The notes beneath the pieces were generated by a model. It ran no database searches, was not told where the DNA came from, and saw nothing but the letters and a program-made list of their open reading frames with translations. From Amia ocellicauda (taxonomy: Eukaryota; Chordata; Actinopteri; Amiiformes; Amiidae), in contig NC_089867.1 of the NCBI RefSeq assembly GCF_036373705.1, forward strand, positions 9,302,001 through 9,366,000: a DNA stretch of 64,000 nt. Direction: 5' to 3'. The position numbers were made by a program, and so were the translations under genes. Shown here in pieces: positions 61,831 through 64,000 of this stretch; positions within the stretch are counted from its first letter, which is position 1; each line of letters starts with the position of its first letter.

Positions 61831-63000
61831 TCCCGTTGAGATCGTCGCGACATAAACCCGAGCGCGCAGCTCTGCTGTTTTTTCCATTAAGCACAAATAC
61901 AAGCCTGACCGCTAAATGTGTTCATTTTCTGATGGAATAATTCACATATTAAAGTGTGGCAATAAATTCAATATAATAATAATAATAATACCAGAGTTTT
62001 GTGAGGCAAGTAAATGGTGCTCTAATTATGTTATGCTGTTTATATAGCAGAATATATGCTAGTGTGTGTGTCGCGCATGGATTCACACATTCTGACACGC
62101 AAAGTGACGCCCTCACGTGAAAGTGCGGCTTCGTCTTTTATCCACGTTTTTCTCTAAAACAAGAGCCGGCGCGGAGATTCACGACTAATTGCACCGCGTG
62201 GTCCTGGGCCCCCAATGCGCGGCCCGCGAGACGACACGGTCTCCCCCCCTCCGCTGTCACCGTCCCGTCCCGTCCCGTCCCCCCCGCTCGTACCGGAGAA
62301 AACCCCGTCCCGTCCCGTCCCGTCCCGTCCCGTCCCCCCCGCTCGTACCGGAGAAAACCCCGTCCCGTCCCGTCCCGTCCCCCCCGCTCGTACCGGAGAA
62401 AACCCCGTCCCGTCCCGTCCCGTCCCGTCCCCCCCGCTCGTACCGGAGAAAACCCCGTCCCGTCCCCCCCGCTCGTACCGGAGAAAACCCCGTCCCGTCC
62501 CCCCCGCTCGTACCGGAGAAAACCCCGTCCCGTCCCGTCCCGTCCCGTCCCCCCCGCTCGTACCGGAGAAAACCCCGTCCCGTCCCGTCCCGTCCCGTCC
62601 CCCCCGCTCGTACCGGAGAAAACCCCGTCCCGTCCCGTCCCGTCCCGTCCCCCCCGCTCGTACCGGAGAAACCCGCCCCCGCGCCGCTCTTGCTCTTCGC
62701 TCTGGCCGCCGACTTTTAGCAAAGACGGAAATCGGCCCGAGGCCGGACTTCATTGCGCGCCGCTGCGCAGTCGATACACGGCTCGAAGCTCAACTTCCCT
62801 GCGGACGAATCTGATGATCAAACATTTCCGCGATCGTATTGTTGCTTAAAATAACAAGTCAAGAGAGAATAACGGGAATCAAGGGAGGGCTTTGATTACA
62901 CTATTTCAGAGGGCCCGCCGGGCAGGCCGGTGATGCATTTTGGTAGCCCGACTGGAAAACACTATAGCCCCGGGACGTCGGGCTAGCGATTTTAAAATAG
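61830..63000. promoter_or_regulatory. Second CpG-rich segment
   Basis: CpG-dense sequence around and including the minisatellite, for example GGCGCGGAGATTC, GCGCGGCCCGCGAG and CATTGCGCGCCGCTGCGCAG. It could be an intragenic CpG island or alternative promoter. No TATA or splice pair is convincing. Confidence 0.45.
62262..62670. repeat. Two-level GC-rich minisatellite
   Basis: Nine copies of a fixed core (CCCCCGCTCGTACCGGAGAA) separated by runs of the pentamer CGTCC. The pentamer count between cores is 6, 4, 5, 2, 2, 5, 5, 5 by my reading, after four before the first core. The minus strand is a run of GGGAC units. Long open frames cross it on both strands, as expected for low-complexity GC-rich DNA; none is supported as a protein. 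Confidence 0.95.
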
Positions 63001-64000
63001 CCTTGTGATGGACAATCAATGGCATGGCTTTAAAGGCAGTCCAGTGGTTGTGTTTGACTTCTTTTCTGGCAGAAGATTATCTGTCTCTTTAACTTTTAAA
63101 AACCAAGGCCTTGATCAGGAGGGGTGTGTATCCTTTAGTTTAGGATTGATTTGATGATCTTTTTAGAACCTTTCAGGACTATAACAAGAGGCAACAAAGC
63201 AGCGACAGCCATCCTTGTTGGTTATGATACAGGCCTAGTCCTTTCTGAGCTTTGATTAGTAGATTTATTAGTATATGTGTTGAATAATGGGATACAAGGT
63301 GGGATTGCCTCAGCAGAACCTGTAACAACACGAGAATATTCTACAGTAACTAAATGATAGAAATGTGTTGAATTGGAACACAACTTTGAAACATAAATGT
63401 TTCCTGACACATCACTTTTCTGATCTAGTTAATTGAAGGTTCGAGTATAAAGATTTGTAAAGTTTTTGTTACCAAAATAATAATACAAAAAATATATGTG
63501 TAATGTATAATAAGTATTATATAATAATAATAGTTGAAAAGATATCAAAGCTGTAAGGCCTATATTGTTTGGTAGAGCTGTACCCCAAGGGAGCTGTGTT
63601 CTTAAAAGCTCAAGGGATAAAACCACAACACTACTTTGCAGGAGATGAAATATTTTACTTTGTTGCTGGGTGACCAGCTTTTGAAACTAGAGCCTATCAT
63701 TTTGAGTCAAGGTAACTAACGCATTACTAGGTTACCAGTGTGCAAAATTACAAATGTTTGCATAAAATCTAAACCCACAGACGAAATGTGGTTTGGCAAC
63801 TGTTTGACAGAGACGTGAGCAGGGCCTTTAATGTCACTGTTGTTCTTGTGAGCGACAGCAGAACTCTGAATCTATTGTGGATAATTGCAGTGATTAGAGT
63901 AATTCATTATAGTCAGTATACGAGTGACAAAAATAAGTGTTAAAGTGTTTTAGATGTACCTATAGTGTACCTTAGGTGTCCTGGATGCCATCCTTGTTTT
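63001..64000. other. Intergenic or intronic, no gene seen
   Basis: AT-rich sequence to the end of the window without recognised features. Confidence 0.45.

Noticed and set aside
62262-62670. CRISPR-like regular array
   Set aside because: Vertebrate DNA; the 'spacers' are just variable runs of one pentamer.
62138-62814. Long open frames (176-199 codons) on both strands
   Set aside because: They are produced by the CGTCC/core minisatellite, which lacks stops in several frames; the repeated Pro/Arg or Gly/Arg readings have no domain.

Overview
The window is from a vertebrate nuclear genome, most likely a ray-finned fish. It holds single-exon-bodied chemokine receptor genes with GT/AG introns. 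It also holds several decayed Tc1/mariner elements of the kinds common in fishes, L2-like and other LINE fragments, a tRNA-derived SINE and a fish-type PIM-like kinase gene. Base composition is AT-rich with many di-, tri- and tetranucleotide arrays, and CpG-rich sequence is confined to about 57.8-58.8 kb and 62.1-62.8 kb. The species cannot be named from sequence alone.

Layout. From 3.2 to 46 kb lies a cluster of CC chemokine receptor (CCR) genes, all on the minus strand: receptor 1 (3231-4286), receptor 2 (29097-30150 plus a short upstream coding exon at 30666-30691), receptor 3 (37982-39064) and receptor 4 (43546-44635 plus a likely upstream coding exon at 45966-45994). A truncated fifth receptor 5' end lies at 39220-39343. 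Between receptors 1 and 2 is a mobile-element-rich interval. It contains Tc1 elements at 6.1-7.7 and 16.2-17.6 kb, MITEs, an LTR-like block, a long-inverted-repeat element at 19.35-20.17 kb and a 2-kb L2-like LINE at 20.2-22.3 kb. Part of it (14.5-16.2 kb) is a diverged copy of the 3' flank of receptor 2, which suggests that another receptor gene once stood near 16.2 kb. From 46 to 57 kb are LINE, Tc1 and LTR relics and a broken PIM-like kinase gene (50.9-53.0 kb, plus strand). From 57.8 kb on, a CpG island with one or two candidate first exons on the plus strand appears to start a gene that runs out of the window; its identity was not recognised. A GC-rich two-level minisatellite sits at 62.26-62.67 kb.

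The most informative observation is the structure of receptors 3 and 4. Their first 127 codons plus about 150 bases of upstream sequence are nearly identical, while the rest has diverged strongly. The copied tract in receptor 3 ends at a short microhomology joined to codon 38 of a different, collinear receptor 5' exon. Receptor 3 is therefore best read as a chimera: its 5' half was overwritten from receptor 4, and its own old first codons and splice acceptor were left stranded just upstream.

Functionally the receptors are seven-transmembrane G-protein-coupled receptors expected at the leukocyte surface. The kinase is a non-functional copy as it stands (lost glycine loop, frameshift, two in-frame stops). 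The remaining material is repeats and intergenic DNA.
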